DNA of 64,000 bases, taken from contig CAJTGJ010000017.1 in the NCBI GenBank assembly GCA_910575695.1, positions 27,346-91,345 on the forward strand, in the 5' to 3' direction. The first letter of the stretch is position 1. The number at the start of each line of letters is the position of its first letter. The DNA is from Oscillospiraceae bacterium (GTDB lineage Bacteria; Bacillota; Clostridia; Oscillospirales; Oscillospiraceae). The translations under genes and the position numbers were made by a program. The notes below the pieces were generated by a model that had not been told where the DNA came from, did no database searches, and was given only the letters and a program-made list of their open reading frames with translations. Of this stretch, positions 33,739 to 43,371 are shown in pieces.

Positions 33739-34542
33739 TCACCAATTATCTTTCTGCTCCGCGTACAGAGCGGGCAGGATCGCGGCCAGATGGCCGAACT
33801 CCTTCAAATTGTGGGCAAACAGACCCTGGGGCGCCTGGGGCGGGACGGATACGCCGTCGGGCAGCAGCTTGGCCACCCGGCCGTCCACCAGGCCCCAGCC
33901 GATCCAGAAGCGGCTGCGCAGCTCAATGCCGCCCTCCACCTCCCGGACGAAGTGGGTCATGATGGCGGCGACGCCCTGGCCGGGGACGGGCCCGTGGCCG
34001 TTGGCGCACATCAGGGCGGCGCAGAGCTCCGTGCCCACCTTTTCCTCCTCGTAGCCCAGCTCGTGGGGATAGCGGAACTCCAGAATGAGCTGGTCCGGCC
34101 CCGCGCCGATGTCCTCCAGAACGTGGTGGACGGTGCCCCAGGTCTTTTCCCGCATGGGGACGCTGGGGTCCAGCACCTTTTCCGGCATCTGCTGGCGGGC
34201 GTAAAAGTGGTCCTCCGGGTCCCAGATGCGGTAGCGCATATCGTTGAGGCCGTGCCAGGCAAACCACCACTCGAACATCTCCGGGGTGACGCCGGGCATC
34301 CGGGTCAGGTTGGCCAGGTAGCCCGTGCCGTCAGGCATCACGCAGTACCCGATCTCGCAGGGCAGATAGCCGGGCTTGAACAGGTCGTTGCGGCGTTCGA
34401 TGGGCAGGGCCAGGGCCGGGTCGATGGGCCCGCCCTCCAGTACGGCCAGCTTTTCCGGGGGAATGGGGGTGATGGGCAGGTCGTAGTACTTGGAGTAGGG
34501 CAGGGCGCGCTCCTCGGGGGTCAGGACAGGTCTTTGGCTCAT
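33739..34542 (-). CDS. phloretin hydrolase / DAPG hydrolase family enzyme
   Basis: A 267-residue member of the PhlG/phloretin hydrolase family, metal-dependent enzymes that cleave a carbon-carbon bond next to an aryl ketone. SKYYDLPITPIPPE, EWWFAWHGLNDMRYRIWDPEDHF, ELRSRFWIGW and AHNLKEF are the blocks I recognise. Likely zinc ligands by analogy with PhlG are His112, Glu143, His244 and Glu248 (HNLKE gives HxxxE). In flavonoid-degrading gut Clostridia the phloretin enzyme splits phloretin to phloroglucinol and a phenylpropionate. It is divergent from a TetR regulator. Exact substrate not proven. Confidence 0.85.
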   Translation of the reverse strand: MSQRPVLTPEERALPYSKYYDLPITPIPPEKLAVLEGGPIDPALALPIERRNDLFKPGYLPCEIGYCVMPDGTGYLANLTRMPGVTPEMFEWWFAWHGLNDMRYRIWDPEDHFYARQQMPEKVLDPSVPMREKTWGTVHHVLEDIGAGPDQLILEFRYPHELGYEEEKVGTELCAALMCANGHGPVPGQGVAAIMTHFVREVEGGIELRSRFWIGWGLVDGRVAKLLPDGVSVPPQAPQGLFAHNLKEFGHLAAILPALYAEQKDNW

Positions 34543-34572
34543 ATCAGGCTTCCTCCTTGCTGTATTTGTGGG

Positions 34573-34615
34573 CTGTACTGAATTTATGATACCAGACGGG
34601 GGCAGATTTGTACAG
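34573..34615 (-). promoter_or_regulatory. Hydrolase promoter with candidate TetR operator
   Basis: CTGTAC (34573-34578) and GTACAG (34610-34615) are inverted half-sites; a shared AAT follows each inward. The minus-strand promoter candidate is TGTACA (34609-34614), 17-bp spacer, TATCAT (34586-34591), so the sites flank it. Assignment to the TetR protein is inference. Confidence 0.4.
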
Positions 34616-34686
34616 ACCGCCCGGGGGGCCGCTGTTCACAAAATGCACAGAGAAGGGAAAAGTGTCCAACTTTCCGGTTTTCTCTC

Positions 34687-34715
34687 TTGCCACGGCTGGG
34701 AAAAAGAAATACAAT
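34687..34715 (+). promoter_or_regulatory. tetR promoter
   Basis: TTGCCA, 17-bp spacer, TACAAT, 25 bp before the TTG start. Confidence 0.6.
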
Positions 34716-34739
34716 ATAAATAAAAAGGGGCTGGTCACG

Positions 34740-35300
34740 TTGGGAGCAAACCGCAGGGAGCTGAACCGGCAGCGCACGGTGGCGGATATCGAGCAGGCAT
34801 TCCTCCAGCTCTACCGGCGGGACGGAATCGACGGCGTCAGCATTTCCGCCGTCTGCGCCCTGAGCGGCGTCGCCCGCTCCACCTTCTATCTGTACTTTGA
34901 GGATAAATACGCGGTGCTCCAGGGGGTGGAGGACCGGCTTTTGTCCGCGCTGTGGGACATCTGCGGAAACCTGCCCGACCTGCTGGCACACAGGGGCGGG
35001 TCGGAAAACGCCCTGCGCACCATTGCCCATATCCGCGCCAACATCGATTGGTACCGGGCCCTGCTGGGCCGCCGCGGCGACCCTATGTTCGTCTACCGCT
35101 GGAAGCGGGATATCGACCGCAGCCTGCGCCGCAAGCTGGAGCAGCGGAACACAGGCCGTCAGGACGCCGACGTCCAGGGGGTGATTTTCGCCTCGGCGCT
35201 CATCGGGCTGTACACCTATGTGATCTTTGAATACCCCGATATCCCAGACCGGGACCTGTGCCGCTATATGGACGGCCTGCTGGCGCAGATCCTGCCCTGA
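34740..35300 (+). CDS. TetR/AcrR family regulator
   Basis: A 186-residue TetR protein. The HTH is RTVADIEQAFLQLYRR ... VSISAVCALSGVARSTFYLYFEDKYAVL, and the C-terminal domain resembles TetR_C_33-type ligand domains. No ATG lies near the N-terminus after the promoter; TTG 34740 has AAGGGG about 10 nt upstream and is chosen. Probably represses the divergent C-C hydrolase and is released by a phenolic ligand. Confidence 0.88.
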   Translation: MGANRRELNRQRTVADIEQAFLQLYRRDGIDGVSISAVCALSGVARSTFYLYFEDKYAVLQGVEDRLLSALWDICGNLPDLLAHRGGSENALRTIAHIRANIDWYRALLGRRGDPMFVYRWKRDIDRSLRRKLEQRNTGRQDADVQGVIFASALIGLYTYVIFEYPDIPDRDLCRYMDGLLAQILP

Positions 35301-35324
35301 GCTTTGGGCGGATGGGACGGAACA

Positions 35325-35357
35325 GGGAGGCACGCTCCGGCGTGCCTCCCTTTATTT
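35325..35357 (+). terminator. Terminator of tetR
   Basis: GGGAGGCACGC, TCCG loop, GCGTGCCTCCC, then TTTATTT. Confidence 0.85.
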
Positions 35358-35369
35358 GTGCGAATCAGC

Positions 35370-36380
35370 TCATTTGACAGAGAAGTATTCGTCCCCGACA
35401 TAGATGCCTTCGATGTTTTCCACGTCCACCGGCTCTCGGAAGTTCCAGATGAGCACCCGGCTGCTGTTCTCGTCATAGGGCGAAAGGAAGATGCCGCACT
35501 GACCGCCCTGGAGCGTCTCCACGATGGAGCCGTCCGCCAGCTTGACGCTGACGCTGGCCGCCTCGGGCCCATAGCTCTCAAGGGGGTCCCGATGGATATT
35601 ATAATCGTGGAAGATCAGGGTCAGGCCCAGGGGAGACAAGCGGGCCTCCTCCGCATCCAGGCCGGAAACCAGCGCCGATTCCCTGCCCAGCACCGTGCTC
35701 TCCACGGGCGTTACGTCCACCGGAATGGTACGGCCCCACGTATTTTCCCATATCATTTCAAAATCTCCGGTCAGGTAGCTGTCTATATGATCCACCTCAA
35801 CTCCGGCGCTGGTCAAATCCTCCGGCATCGTTTTCCAGGTGGAAACCACCAGCAGAGCGGTCCGGCTCTCCTCGTCATAGCCCAGGCACTCCGCGCCGCT
35901 CATCCAGCTTTCGGCGGCGTCCGGCACCAGCCATTCGTTGACTGTTGGAACATCCACTCCGCCAGCCACACGGCCCGGTATGGTGATGTCGTCAATTTTG
36001 TCGAAGATATCCCCATCCACGTCCCTGGCCTCTACATAAGCCCGGATGGTGAAATCGTCCGCCAGCACGGACTTTACCTTAAATTCTATGCCGTCGATGA
36101 CATACGCCTTGTCCTCCTGCTCCCGAGCATAGGGCGCAAAGCCGCCCAAGGCTTCCGCCAGCATCTCCCGCAGCCCGGGAGACGCGGCAAAGGCCGTACC
36201 CACCAGCAGCGCGCAGGCCGCCGCGGCCACCAGCACGCCCTTCACCACTCCCAGCCCGCGCCTTTTCTTCCGGGGCGGCAGCTCGTCCAGCACGTTCTTC
36301 AAACGCCCGTCAAATCCCTTCGGCATGACCATTTCCTCCTTTTCTGCCATTGCTTTCAGCATTTCATCAAATTGTTCCAT
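35370..36380 (-). CDS. DUF4179-type anti-sigma factor
   Basis: A 336-residue protein: cytoplasmic N-terminus (MEQFDEMLKAMAEKEE, RLKNVLDELP) expected to bind the sigma factor, one TM near residues 46-66 (VVKGVLVAAAACALLVGTAF), and an extracytoplasmic DUF4179-like region. It overlaps the sigma gene by 14 nt; GGAGG precedes ATG 36380. The pair forms a sigma/anti-sigma module sensing an unknown envelope signal. Confidence 0.85.
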   Translation of the reverse strand: MEQFDEMLKAMAEKEEMVMPKGFDGRLKNVLDELPPRKKRRGLGVVKGVLVAAAACALLVGTAFAASPGLREMLAEALGGFAPYAREQEDKAYVIDGIEFKVKSVLADDFTIRAYVEARDVDGDIFDKIDDITIPGRVAGGVDVPTVNEWLVPDAAESWMSGAECLGYDEESRTALLVVSTWKTMPEDLTSAGVEVDHIDSYLTGDFEMIWENTWGRTIPVDVTPVESTVLGRESALVSGLDAEEARLSPLGLTLIFHDYNIHRDPLESYGPEAASVSVKLADGSIVETLQGGQCGIFLSPYDENSSRVLIWNFREPVDVENIEGIYVGDEYFSVK

Positions 36381-36861
36381 AACTGCCCTCCTCATCGCAG
36401 AGCATCTGCTTTAACTGCTTTCTGGCCCGGGACAGCCGGGATTTTACCGTCCCTCTCGGCACATGGAGCGCGTCCGCAATCTGCTCTACCGTCATGTCCT
36501 CGTAGTAGAACAGCGTCACCGCCGCCCGCCGGTCCGGGGGCAGGGCGCACACCGCCTCCCACAGCCCGCCGGTTTGGGGCGGCTCCGGGGCGGCTGGCTC
36601 CTGGGGCAGGTCGTCCAGATAGACCACCCTGCCCTGCTTCCGCCGCTGGGCGTAGGCGCAGTTCACCGCGATCTTCACCAGCCAGGGCCGCGCCGCATCC
36701 TTGTCCCGCAGCTTGTCCAGCGACTGCCACGCCTGCAGGACCGCCTGGCTTACCGCGTCCTCCGCGTCGGCGTCGCTGTCCAGCACCGACCGGGCCGCGC
36801 GGAACATCCGGCGGCTGTGCTCGGTGACGGCGGCGGCAAATTCCTCCCGGGTCCAGTCCAT
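36367..36861 (-). CDS. ECF-type RNA polymerase sigma factor
   Basis: A 164-residue group IV sigma factor. Region 2 (RMFRAARSVLDSDADAEDAVSQAVLQAW) and region 4 (LPPDRRAAVTLFYYEDMTVEQIADAL, VPRGTVKSRLSRARKQLK) are joined by a short linker. ATG 36861 (MDWTREEF) is favoured; two upstream ATGs sit 0 and 3 nt from AAGGAG, too close to use it. Upstream, GGGAAC at the position of an ECF -35 hints at autoregulation. Confidence 0.92.
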   Translation of the reverse strand: MDWTREEFAAAVTEHSRRMFRAARSVLDSDADAEDAVSQAVLQAWQSLDKLRDKDAARPWLVKIAVNCAYAQRRKQGRVVYLDDLPQEPAAPEPPQTGGLWEAVCALPPDRRAAVTLFYYEDMTVEQIADALHVPRGTVKSRLSRARKQLKQMLCDEEGSYGTI

Positions 36862-36987
36862 ATGGGGCATCATCTCCTTGTGGCTCTCTTGTCCGGACAC
36901 TACTAAGATGCGGGGAACACCAAAAAGGTTCCCGGTCCGGCAAAATTTTTTGTCAAATTCTTTTTTTGCAATTTTACACTTCCGGAC

Positions 36988-37016
36988 TTGCAAAAATCTG
37001 TTTTCTGGTGTAGAAT
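36988..37016 (+). promoter_or_regulatory. gdhA promoter
   Basis: TTGCAA, 17-bp spacer, TAGAAT in an AT-rich pocket, 52 bp before ATG 37068. Confidence 0.65.
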
Positions 37017-37031
37017 ACTGTATCGCATTAA

Positions 37032-38414
<1,383 letters not shown>

Positions 38415-38438
38415 GACCGGCCCCGCATTACAAGCGTG

Positions 38439-38473
38439 AAAAGCCCCGCGGTCCGTGGACCGCGGGGCTTTTT
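38439..38473. terminator. Bidirectional terminator between gdhA and the YxeA-like gene
   Basis: AAAAGCCCCGCGGTCC / GGACCGCGGGGCTTTTT with a 2-nt loop; serves two convergent genes. Confidence 0.92.
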
Positions 38474-38476
38474 CTG

Positions 38477-38860
38477 TCAATCTGCCGGCGCGGTAAAATG
38501 CTCCCGCACCGCCGGGGGCAGCTCGTCATACCGCACCTCCGCCCAGGTCATCACGCCCCGCCCGGGCCGCACTGTCAGGCAGAGGAACGCCCCCTCCCGC
38601 AGCTCCCGGGACACGCCGAAGGTGACGTCCTTCTCCCCGCCCTTCTCATCATAGCTGGGCAGGGTATAGGAGAACTCCATCCCGCCGCTGCCGGACAGGT
38701 CAATCGCCCCCTGCCCCCCGTGCCGGGAGATCTTCGTGTTGTCCACTTGGGTGTAGTAGGCGGTATCCTGGAAATTGCTGAAGATAATCGTCCAGCAGAG
38801 GATGGCCCCCGCAATCACCACAGCGGCGGCGCCCAGCCAAAGCAACCCTGTTTTTTTCAT
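38477..38860 (-). CDS. YxeA family (DUF1093) secreted protein
   Basis: A 127-residue protein with an N-terminal hydrophobic segment (LLWLGAAAVVIAGAILCWTI) and AYYTQVDNTKI, FSYTLPSYDEKGGEKDVTF and LREGAFLCLTV, the YxeA family blocks. OB-like secreted or membrane-anchored proteins of unknown function. ATG 38860 is 8 nt from GGAGG. Confidence 0.82.
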   Translation of the reverse strand: MKKTGLLWLGAAAVVIAGAILCWTIIFSNFQDTAYYTQVDNTKISRHGGQGAIDLSGSGGMEFSYTLPSYDEKGGEKDVTFGVSRELREGAFLCLTVRPGRGVMTWAEVRYDELPPAVREHFTAPAD

Positions 38861-38975
38861 CGTCATGTCCTCCAATCGCGGCATTGTTGGGATGGGCTCT
38901 CCCCATCCGATGTGCCCATTGTACCGCGCCGGGGTCAAGGCTTCCTAAAGGCCGGGTTAAGAAAATTTGAAGAAT

Positions 38976-39002
38976 CCCCCCGCGATCCCTGATCGCGGGG
39001 GG
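38976..39002 (-). terminator. Hairpin ending the pentose operon
   Basis: CCCCCCGCGATC / GATCGCGGGGGG, 12 bp, 3-nt loop. On the minus strand ATTCTTCAAATTTTC follows, a weak T tract. Confidence 0.65.
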
Positions 39003-39010
39003 CCTTGCTT

Positions 39011-39660
39011 TTATAAATCCGCCAGGGTCAGGGAAAACTCAAACCGCTCCGTCCCGCCGTCCCCCTCCCCCCGGGCCAGCAGGTGCTGGGAGGCCGCCTC
39101 CACCTTGTCGCCCTCGGTGACGGCCACCTCCCGCATATTGTCGCCAAAGCGCATGACCTGGACACCGCCGCGCCCACAGCGGCCCGCATCCAATCGCCCA
39201 GGCGCTTCTGGACCGGCGCGTCCTTCCAATAGCCGGCGATGACCTTCCGGGGCTTGCGCAGGCGGGCTCCGATGAAGCCGTGCTCCCGGTCGCCGTGGGC
39301 GGCCTGGTTCAGGTTCATAAAGTCCATGTCGATCTCCTCGTTGGGGATCTCCCGGTTGTACTGGGTGGCGAAGTGGCACCAGGGCTTTTGCAGGGCGTCA
39401 AGGCCGTTGATCCACATTTTGGAGGGGCTGAAGGTGTGGCACCAGGTGACGACCCCGGCGCAGGCGTCGTCATAATTGGCCTCCTTGACCACGTCGGATA
39501 TCTCCTTAGCGGTTTTGGCGGTCACCTTGCAGACCAGGGGGAAGGGCAAGGCCCTGGACAGCTCCGCCGCCATCTCGGCGGCCCGGGCGGCGACGGTCTC
39601 CAGCACCTCGGGGCCGTACAGGAATTGACTGCCCACCACGAACCAGAATTCATATTTCAT
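39011..39660 (-). pseudogene. araA: araA remnant (L-arabinose isomerase)
   Basis: The first 165 residues read as L-arabinose isomerase (EFWFVVGSQFLYGPEVLE, VTWCHTFSPSKMWINGL, LQKPWCHFATQYNREIP). Near 39162 about 10 nt are missing relative to the family (SR directly joined to VMRFGDNMREVAVTEGDKVEA in another frame), and after that block about 300 codons, including all C-terminal catalytic residues, are absent. A 26-residue tail of unknown origin (SQHLLARGEGDGG...) leads to the stop at 39011. It cannot make active isomerase. Start and spacing to the kinase (13 nt) are normal. Confidence 0.9.
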
Positions 39661-39673
39661 CTCAAGTTCCTCC

Positions 39674-41200
39674 TCAAAGCGTTTCCACAGCGGTCCGCTC
39701 CACCGCGAGCAGGGCCTTGTACCGCTCCATGTAGGCGTTGAATCCCGCCGCAGTCCCGCCGTCCGGCTGAACGGTGGAGCCGGATACCCCCGCGAACACC
39801 CGGCGGTTCAGATAGTCCTCCAGCGTTTCACCGCCGGATTTCCACACCCGGTACGCCGCCAGCAGGGCCATGCCGTAGGGCCCGCCCTCTCCGGCGGTGT
39901 CCATGCAGGTGACAGGGGCATTGCAGGCCGCTGCCATGTAGGTCTGGCCCACCACAGGCGTTTTGAACAGGCCGCCGTGGCCGGTGAGGGAGTCGATGGA
40001 CACCCCTTCCGCCGCCAGAATATCCATGCCGATCTTCAGGGTAGACATGGTGGAATAGAGCTGGGCGCGGAAAAAGTTTGCCAGCGTAAAGCCGCTGTCC
40101 GGGCGGCGGACCACCAGGGGACGGCCCGCGTCCATGTGGGTGACGCCCTCCCCGGCCAGATAGTTGCAGACCGTAATCCCGCCGCAGTCCGGATCCCCCT
40201 CCAGGCTCTTTTCGTACAGCTTGGTGTAAAGCACGCCGGAATCGGGCGCGGCGCCGAACAGCTCCGCTGTCTCGCGAAGCACCCCCGCCCAGGCGTTGGT
40301 ATCATTGGTGCAGTTGTTGCAGTGGACCATGGCCACCGGGGCCCCGGTGGGGGTGGTCACCAGGTCGATCTCCTCGTAAACTTTTGACAGCGGCCGCTCC
40401 AGCACCACCATGGAAAAAATCGACGTGCCCGCCGACACATTGCCGGTGCGGGGGGCTACCGCGTTGGTGGCGGCCATGCCGGTGCCCGCGTCGCCCTCGG
40501 CGGGGGCGAAGGGGATGCCGGGGGAGAGCAGGCCGTCCAGCAGGGCCGCGCCCGCTTCAGTGAGCTGTCCCGCCTCCGCGCCGGCGGGGAGAACGTCAGG
40601 AAGGATATCCTCCAGCGTCCAGGACAGCCCGCGGTCTTTCACCAGGGCATCAAATTTCCCGATCATCCCGGCATCGTAGTCCAGCGCGCCGCTGTCAATG
40701 GGGAACATCCCGGACGCCTCGCCCACGCCCACGGCGTTCACACCGGTGAGCATATAGTGGACGTATCCCGCCAGGGTGGTGATGTGGGCGATCCGGGAAA
40801 CGTGGTCTTCCCCGTTCAAGACGGCCTGATACAAATGGGCGATGGACCACCGCTGGGGGATGTTGAAGCCAAACAGCTCCGTCAGCTCCGCCGCCGCCTC
40901 CCCGGTGATGGTGTTCTGCCAGGTGCGGAAGGGTGTGAGCAGATTCCAATCCCTGTCAAAGGCCAGATACCCGTGCATCATGGCCGATACGCCCATGGCG
41001 CAGACGCTCTCCCGGCCCTTCACCCCGGACAGGGCGGATTTCAATCCCGTCCACACCTCGTCCAGGCTGTACGTCCAGATCCCGTTCTCATAGCTGGATG
41101 CCCAGGTATAGTCCCCGGAGGAAACCGGGGCGTGGTTTTCGCCGATGGCCGCCGCTTTGATCCGGGTGGAGCCAAGCTCAATGCCCAAGCAGGTTTTCAT
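39674..41200 (-). CDS. FGGY-family pentulose kinase, probably L-ribulokinase
   Basis: A 508-residue sugar kinase. CLGIELGSTRIKAAAIG is the phosphate-1 loop, MGVSAMMHGYLAFD and LTPFRTWQNTI form the sugar site, VSAGTSIFSMVVLE is the phosphate-2 region and GEGGPYGMALLAAY the adenosine motif. Its place between araA and a pentose-type ABC importer with an AraR repressor points to L-ribulose; xylulose cannot be excluded. Confidence 0.88.
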   Translation of the reverse strand: MKTCLGIELGSTRIKAAAIGENHAPVSSGDYTWASSYENGIWTYSLDEVWTGLKSALSGVKGRESVCAMGVSAMMHGYLAFDRDWNLLTPFRTWQNTITGEAAAELTELFGFNIPQRWSIAHLYQAVLNGEDHVSRIAHITTLAGYVHYMLTGVNAVGVGEASGMFPIDSGALDYDAGMIGKFDALVKDRGLSWTLEDILPDVLPAGAEAGQLTEAGAALLDGLLSPGIPFAPAEGDAGTGMAATNAVAPRTGNVSAGTSIFSMVVLERPLSKVYEEIDLVTTPTGAPVAMVHCNNCTNDTNAWAGVLRETAELFGAAPDSGVLYTKLYEKSLEGDPDCGGITVCNYLAGEGVTHMDAGRPLVVRRPDSGFTLANFFRAQLYSTMSTLKIGMDILAAEGVSIDSLTGHGGLFKTPVVGQTYMAAACNAPVTCMDTAGEGGPYGMALLAAYRVWKSGGETLEDYLNRRVFAGVSGSTVQPDGGTAAGFNAYMERYKALLAVERTAVETL

Positions 41201-41213
41201 GTCGGGTTCCCCC

Positions 41214-42260
41214 TCACTTTTTGTTTTTCCGCATCAGCACCACGCTTTGCACCACCAGGAACAGGCAGAGCATGGCGGCTACGGTGATATTGGACCACCA
41301 CGCCTCGTCAAAGCCCATGGAGGAGACAATGCGCTTGATGGTGTTCAGGCTGAGCACGCCGAAGAAGGTGCCGATCACATTGCCCACGCCGCCGGTGAGC
41401 AGGGTGCCGCCGATGATGGAGGAGGCGATGGCGTTCATCTCGTCCCCCGCCGCGTTGGCCACGTCGCCGCTGCCCACATGGAGGAAGTAGAGGATGCCGC
41501 CCAGTCCCGCCAGCAGGGAGCACAGCACGTGGGCCAGGAATTTGGTGCGGCGCACGTTGATGCCCAGCATATTGGCGCTCTGGCTGCTGCCGCCCACCGC
41601 GTAGAAGCCGCGGCCCAGCTTGGTCCAGCGCAGCAGGCAGAACAGAAGCACTACCACCACCAGGGCAATGACGACCCCCGCCTCCACATAGGCCGGGACG
41701 TACTCCCCCAGCTTATTGGTGGCGCCAAGGCCGGGAACGGTGATGCGGGCCTCCTTCACGGCCAGGAAACCCTCGTTGGTGACGCGGACAGGCTCCTTGC
41801 TGACAATGGTCGTCATGCCCTTGGCAAAAAACATACCCGCCAGGGACACGATAAAGGGCTGTATGTCCAGATAAGCCACCAGAAAGCCCTGGACCAGGCC
41901 GAACGCCAGGCCGATGCCCAGTCCGATCAGGATGGCCGTGAGAATGGTTCCGCCCTGCTGTTCCAGGTTCACCGCGCTGGCCATGCACACCAGGCAGGTG
42001 ACGCCGCCCACGCTGATGTCGATGCCGCCGGTGATCATGACGATGCTCATGCCGCAGGCCAGGACGATGAGGGACGCGTTGTTATTCAGGATGTTCAGGA
42101 AATTCTGGGGCTTGGTGAAGCTGCCGCCCAGGAACAGGACGGCGAACAGGTACAGGATGAAGAACACCGCGATGGTGATGGTGAGCAGCAGGTTGGTATC
42201 GCTCATAGCGGCACGGCTTTTGAGCCGCCCCTGCTTGTCAACCGAGATCGCCTTCGGCAT
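41214..42260 (-). CDS. sugar ABC transporter permease, YjfF-like
   Basis: A 348-residue BPD_transp_2 permease with about nine TM segments. GGIDISVGGVTCLVCMASAVN and GSSQSANMLGINVRRTKFLAHV are the family signatures; QPFIVSLAGMFFAKGMTTIVS resembles YjfF of the galactofuranose importer. It pairs with the permease 1 nt upstream to form a heterodimeric channel. Arabinofuranose or arabinose is the likely cargo from context. Confidence 0.92.
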   Translation of the reverse strand: MPKAISVDKQGRLKSRAAMSDTNLLLTITIAVFFILYLFAVLFLGGSFTKPQNFLNILNNNASLIVLACGMSIVMITGGIDISVGGVTCLVCMASAVNLEQQGGTILTAILIGLGIGLAFGLVQGFLVAYLDIQPFIVSLAGMFFAKGMTTIVSKEPVRVTNEGFLAVKEARITVPGLGATNKLGEYVPAYVEAGVVIALVVVVLLFCLLRWTKLGRGFYAVGGSSQSANMLGINVRRTKFLAHVLCSLLAGLGGILYFLHVGSGDVANAAGDEMNAIASSIIGGTLLTGGVGNVIGTFFGVLSLNTIKRIVSSMGFDEAWWSNITVAAMLCLFLVVQSVVLMRKNKK

Positions 42261-42261
42261 C

Positions 42262-43371
42262 TCACGCCACCTCCTTTGCGGCCGTGGCCGGCGTTTTTTT
42301 CAGGCTGGCCAGCTTTTCCCGCACTACGGGAGCGCTGAGCACCACCAGCAGGATGACGACCACCGCTTTATAGGCGGGCAGCGCGGTGGAGGGCACCTCA
42401 TACTTGTAGAGTGTGGTGGTGAGGAACTGGATCACGTAGGCCCCCAGAATGGAGCCGTAGATGTTGAATTTGCCGCCGGACAGAACGTTCCCGCCCAGGG
42501 CGACGGCCAGGATGGCGTCCATCTCGATGTTCTCCGCGATGCGGGAGTAGTTGATGGAGCCGCTCCGGCTGACGCGGATAAAGCCCGCCACCGCTACGCA
42601 TACGCCCAGAACCACGTAGGTGAGCAGCTTGATGCGCTTGGGGTCCAGGCCGTTGAGCCGGGAGGAATTCGCGTTGATGCCCACAGACTGGGTGTAAAGC
42701 CCCAGGTTGGTGAATTTCAGAATGAGCCAGAACACCAGGATGATAAAGAGCGTGATGAAAATCGGGGTGGGGACCGGGACGCCGGGCAGGAACGCCCCGG
42801 CGTACTTGAACCGGACGTCATTGATGATGGGGAGCTGGTTGTTGTTGATCCAGGCGGCGATGGACCGCCCGGCGGTGTACATGATCAGGGTGGCTACCAT
42901 GGGCTGGATCTTGAAGTAGGCCACCAGGACGCCGTTGAACGCGCCGAAGCACGCGGTCACGACGATGCCGATCAGGACGGCCAGAATCAGGGAGGTCTGC
43001 ATGGTATCCGCCGTGATTTGCCCGCCGCACACCATGCGCAGGATCACGCTGCCGGCGATGGCCATGGTGGCGCCCACCGAGATGTCCTGCCCGCCGGAGG
43101 AGGCGGTCACCAGCGTCATGCCGATGGCCAGGATGACCAGCTCCGAGGCGTTGTCCAGCACGGAAATGATGTTGCCGCTGAGCACCGGGTTGCCCAGGCT
43201 GTTCTCCTTGATGGACACCGCGAAGAAGGACGGGTCGGCGATCAGGTTGAACAGCACCAGCAGCACCAGCGCCGCGATGGGGATGAACAGCTGCTGCCGG
43301 GTGAGCCGCTTGAAGACGTTCTCATCGGAACGCTTCAGACGGGTCCCGGGGTCTTTCACAGAGTTTGTCAT
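42262..43371 (-). CDS. sugar ABC transporter permease, YtfT-like
   Basis: A 369-residue permease of the same family: SSGGQDISVGATMAIAGSVI, QPMVATLIMYTAGRSIAAWI and GINANSSRLNGLDPKRIKLL. It starts by ATGA overlap with the ATPase gene. Insert of about 70 residues before TM1 of the sugar site region resembles YtfT. Confidence 0.92.
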   Translation of the reverse strand: MTNSVKDPGTRLKRSDENVFKRLTRQQLFIPIAALVLLVLFNLIADPSFFAVSIKENSLGNPVLSGNIISVLDNASELVILAIGMTLVTASSGGQDISVGATMAIAGSVILRMVCGGQITADTMQTSLILAVLIGIVVTACFGAFNGVLVAYFKIQPMVATLIMYTAGRSIAAWINNNQLPIINDVRFKYAGAFLPGVPVPTPIFITLFIILVFWLILKFTNLGLYTQSVGINANSSRLNGLDPKRIKLLTYVVLGVCVAVAGFIRVSRSGSINYSRIAENIEMDAILAVALGGNVLSGGKFNIYGSILGAYVIQFLTTTLYKYEVPSTALPAYKAVVVILLVVLSAPVVREKLASLKKTPATAAKEVA

